Source: an uncultured bacterium (GTDB lineage Bacteria; Patescibacteriota; Minisyncoccia; Phycocordibacterales; PALSA-1337). Taken from it: a stretch of DNA of 14,799 nt. This document shows positions 12,734 to 14,799 of the stretch, piece after piece. How positions within the stretch are numbered: the first letter of the stretch is position 1; the number at the start of each line of letters is the position of its first letter. The position numbers were made by a program, and so were the translations under genes. The notes beneath the pieces are model-generated. The model saw nothing but the letters and a program-made list of their open reading frames with translations. It did not search any database and was not told the origin of the DNA. Where the stretch lies: the NCBI GenBank assembly GCA_903868845.1, contig CAIPWS010000041.1, forward strand, positions 1 to 14,799. Reading direction: 5' to 3'.

Positions 12734-14089
12734 ATGTACCATCATTACTCTTACGAGTTATGGAGGCTCTGGCTCGCTGTCATATCGGAAATATTTCGTG
12801 GACAAGCGACAACCATCATGCCTGCAATGAAAGTGCCGAACTTCAGAATCTTCTTCTACGGCCAACTGATCTCGTTCTCAGGAACTTGGTTACAGGGGGT
12901 GGCGGAGACGATTCTGTCTAACAAGCTGTCACATGGTTCTACAAAATGGACAGCCGTGACGTTCTCGCTCATGTACTTCCCAACAATGATCCTTGCCACG
13001 CCGCTCAGTGTTCTCATTGATCGGTTTCCCAAGAAGAAAGTCCTTTATTGGACGAATACATTGCTCTTATTGCAGGCCATAGCGGTTGCAGTACTGACCA
13101 TCACCAAAGTCATCACAATGCCAATGATGCTAGGTCTGAGTGCATTCCTTGGCATCGTAGTCGCAGTTGATGCTCCGGCACGTGATGCTATGAAGACCGA
13201 CCTTGTGGCAAAAGAAGGTAAAGCCATGATAGGTGCAGCAAATGCAGCCTACGCCATGATGGTAACACTGGCCCAGATACTTGGACCATTCTTAGCAAGT
13301 CTGACCATACCTATCTTCAGTTTCAACAACGATGTTATGAATGGACTGTCTATGACATTCCTACTCAATGCAGCGTCATATGTTGCAGTCATCGTGACTG
13401 TATTCATGTTGAAAGACATCAAGGAAGATATCAGTCGTTACCCGGTAATGAAGATGATTACAGGCGGAATCAAGTACGCCTACTTGAATCCATCCATACG
13501 TATCTGCATGTTTGGAATATTCATAAGCAGTGTCCTGTCTTTCTCGTGGAGGCCGATGCTACCGAACATTGTTAATGAAGGCATCTTACACGAAGGAGTG
13601 AATGGAATCGGTATTCTTGGCCGTGGTGCAAGCGAAGCTGTTCAAGGATGGTTGTATGCAGGTGCTGGTCTCGGCGCATTCATCTGCGCCAGCATCATAT
13701 CCGCTCTCTCGCACAGAAATGTGAAGAGTAAGTGGATCGTGGCAATCGGTACAGCTATAGCCGGAACCGGTCTCATGCTACTTGCCAGTGCACACAGTAT
13801 TCTGGTCGGTTTGCTTGGCACCTTCATGATCGGATCTGGCTTTGCCTTAAGTTTCGTGACAGTTAGAGGCATCGTACGCAAAACGGTTACACCAGAGTTC
13901 CGCGGCAGAATATCCGGCATAGACTACGCTTCCTTCTTCGGAGGTATCGTCTCTGGCAGTGTCGTCTCGGGTTGTATTGCTGAGAAGATCGGCTACACGA
14001 CAACGCTGTCAGTGTCTGGAATACTACTTATCATGATCGGATTGTGGTCAGCAGTTTCGAAAAATCCTTTTCATGAGAATAACAATTAA
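12734..14089 (+). CDS. MFS transporter, probable efflux permease (MFS_3/EntS-like)
   Basis: A 451-residue, roughly 12-segment membrane transporter. The first helix follows V34-P-N-F-R-I-F-F-Y-G-Q-L-I-S-F-S-G-T-W-L-Q, the hallmark N-terminus of the EntS-like major facilitator branch. The loop between helices 2 and 3 has D96-R-F-P-K-K-K, a version of motif A. A-V-D-A-P-A-R-D-A (about 147-155) matches the D-x-P-x-R segment of the family, and the central loop contains V-K-S-K-W. Relatives export siderophores or drugs; the substrate here is unknown. ATG 12734 has AAAGGGG at 12722-12728. A shorter start at 12818 (MPAMKVPN) would remove a tryptophan-rich 28-residue extension and cannot be excluded. 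It lies 249 bases after the KAS III-like gene, from which it is separated by a terminator. Confidence 0.85.
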   Translation: MYHHYSYELWRLWLAVISEIFRGQATTIMPAMKVPNFRIFFYGQLISFSGTWLQGVAETILSNKLSHGSTKWTAVTFSLMYFPTMILATPLSVLIDRFPKKKVLYWTNTLLLLQAIAVAVLTITKVITMPMMLGLSAFLGIVVAVDAPARDAMKTDLVAKEGKAMIGAANAAYAMMVTLAQILGPFLASLTIPIFSFNNDVMNGLSMTFLLNAASYVAVIVTVFMLKDIKEDISRYPVMKMITGGIKYAYLNPSIRICMFGIFISSVLSFSWRPMLPNIVNEGILHEGVNGIGILGRGASEAVQGWLYAGAGLGAFICASIISALSHRNVKSKWIVAIGTAIAGTGLMLLASAHSILVGLLGTFMIGSGFALSFVTVRGIVRKTVTPEFRGRISGIDYASFFGGIVSGSVVSGCIAEKIGYTTTLSVSGILLIMIGLWSAVSKNPFHENNN

Positions 14090-14090
14090 A

Positions 14091-14146
14091 CCTGTCCTCG
14101 TGGACGCAACGGAAAAATCCGTTCGTCTTCACGAGGGCGGGTTTTT
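14091..14146 (+). terminator. Rho-independent terminator after the MFS gene
   Basis: CCTGTCCTCGTG (14091-14102) pairs with CACGAGGGCGGG (14130-14141) apart from mismatches. ACG/CGT and ACGGA (14109-14113)/TCCGT (14118-14122) continue the stem, and TTTTT follows at 14142-14146. The hairpin begins two bases after the stop codon. Confidence 0.85.
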
Positions 14147-14194
14147 CATTTGCAAAATGTTCTGTCAATAATATTCATTTTTGTTTCTATCATG

Positions 14195-14200
14195 TATAAT
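14195..14200 (+). promoter_or_regulatory. -10 box for the 14255 gene pair
   Basis: A consensus TATAAT (14195-14200) with TG directly adjacent and no clear -35. The start near 14207 would leave a 48-nt AT-rich leader without a Shine-Dalgarno sequence. The rest of 14147-14254 shows nothing else. Confidence 0.4.
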
Positions 14201-14254
14201 GAATGAAGATTCACTCTATTTATCATTTATCAAAATTCAATTAAAAATAAAATA

Positions 14255-14593
14255 ATGTCAAAAAATACAAGAACTTGGATCATAGTTATTGTTGCTATTA
14301 TCGTCATTGCTATCATATGGACATGGAGCAATAGTTACTCAAACAAAACATTTGTTGCACAGTCACCTACTCAAGACAAAAACATTGCAGTAACCGACCA
14401 AACATCTGCAACCACAACAATTACAAGTGCTACCACCACAGTTCCAGTCCAAGCTGCACTTCCTGATGGTATCAGCTCTAGCACCGACTCATCAAACATG
14501 TCGATAACTTCTGATGCAGCATCTGTAGATGCACAACTTAACAGCCTGAAAGTGGATTCAACGAATATTGATCAGGGTATAAATAATTACTAA
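14255..14593 (+). CDS. Membrane-anchored Ser/Thr-rich extracytoplasmic protein, function unknown
   Basis: A 112-residue protein with a basic start, one transmembrane helix at about 8-25 (W-I-I-V-I-V-A-I-I-V-I-A-I-I-W), then a low-complexity Thr/Ser/Ala stretch (45-90) and a small C-terminal motif A-Q-L-N-S-L-K-V-D-S-T-N-I-D-Q-G. Proteins of this layout are common in Parcubacteria-like genomes and remain uncharacterised. It probably sits in the cytoplasmic membrane with the tail outside. The following gene starts eight bases after its stop and is likely co-transcribed. Confidence 0.65.
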   Translation: MSKNTRTWIIVIVAIIVIAIIWTWSNSYSNKTFVAQSPTQDKNIAVTDQTSATTTITSATTTVPVQAALPDGISSSTDSSNMSITSDAASVDAQLNSLKVDSTNIDQGINNY

Positions 14594-14600
14594 ACAAAAT

Positions 14601-14799
14601 ATGAAAAATAAACTTATAATAGTCACATCGAGTGCAATATTATTGTCAGCATTGGTTTTTGGCACACCTGCTCTTGCACAAACAAAGATAAAAGCTAAGA
14701 CGAAAACAACCGCTTCGAGCACATTGACCAAGATCCAAACCATTAAAACTCACGGAAATACTGAGATAGACAAAAGAATATCTGATCTAAACAAGCTTC
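14601..14799 (+). CDS. Secreted protein, N-terminal part (truncated by the window edge)
   Basis: Sixty-six codons are inside the window. A typical Sec signal peptide (K-N-K, hydrophobic core L-I-I-V-T-S-S-A-I-L-L-S-A-L-V-F, then P-A-L-A-Q with cleavage expected after A26) is followed by a Lys/Thr-rich linker and the start of a charged, probably helical region (E-I-D-K-R-I-S-D-L-N-K-L) that may continue as a coiled coil. No family can be assigned from this part. There is no Shine-Dalgarno sequence; translation may be coupled to the preceding gene. Confidence 0.65.
   Translation, partial: MKNKLIIVTSSAILLSALVFGTPALAQTKIKAKTKTTASSTLTKIQTIKTHGNTEIDKRISDLNKL

Noticed and set aside
12652..12921. 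An 89-residue frame starting at ATG 12652 and overlapping the MFS gene start
   Set aside because: The ATG lies within the predicted transcription start and has no ribosome binding site. Most of the frame is a shadow of the MFS gene, and the protein has no recognisable features.

Overview
The window looks like a stretch of chromosome from a Candidate Phyla Radiation (Patescibacteria, probably Parcubacteria-like) bacterium. The basis is indirect. A self-splicing-type intron interrupts a tRNA gene whose CCA end is not encoded. A very long type IV pilin-like protein carries LamG, FISUMP and InlB-type modules. There are small single-membrane-segment secreted proteins, tight gene packing, and many start codons that lie 6-9 bases after a -10 box with no ribosome binding site. 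No rRNA or single-copy marker gene is present to settle the taxonomy.

Left part (1-1020): a promoter and leader precede tRNA-Asn(GUU). Its anticodon loop is split between the second and third anticodon bases by a 557-nt group I intron. The intron carries an HNH endonuclease gene in the loop of its P1 helix, and that gene has its own extended -10 promoter. A terminator follows at about 983-1017. Next (1039-3192) come a two-gene unit, a zinc deacylase of the AstE/aspartoacylase family and an aspartate/glutamate racemase-like protein, and then a small DoxX-like membrane protein.

Minus-strand unit (5022-3221): a promoter, a 27-codon leader peptide rich in His and Trp, and a set of mutually exclusive RNA hairpins (1:2, 2:3, 3:4 with a U-tract) precede a HAD phosphatase and a nucleoside hydrolase. 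This has the architecture of a classical ribosome-mediated attenuator, here in front of apparent nucleotide-salvage genes. It is the strongest candidate for an undescribed regulatory system in the window. A small four-segment membrane protein gene (5109-5498) is transcribed divergently.

Centre (5550-10954): a 930-residue pseudopilin-adhesin and a 96-residue membrane protein form a minus-strand unit. The unit shares a 37-bp intergenic region with the plus-strand mltG gene, and both sides have leaderless-type promoters. mltG is followed at once by a Y-family DNA polymerase gene, whose promoter contains a LexA-type palindrome between -35 and -10.

Right part (10955-14799): a 504-bp non-coding stretch with inverted repeats and a promoter precedes a beta-ketoacyl-ACP synthase III-like gene, an MFS exporter gene and two small envelope/secreted protein genes, the last running off the edge. 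The genes at 5109, 11459 and 12734 differ from the rest. They have longer untranslated leaders, clear Shine-Dalgarno sequences, large compound terminators and visibly GC-richer coding sequence, which suggests a different evolutionary source or expression class.
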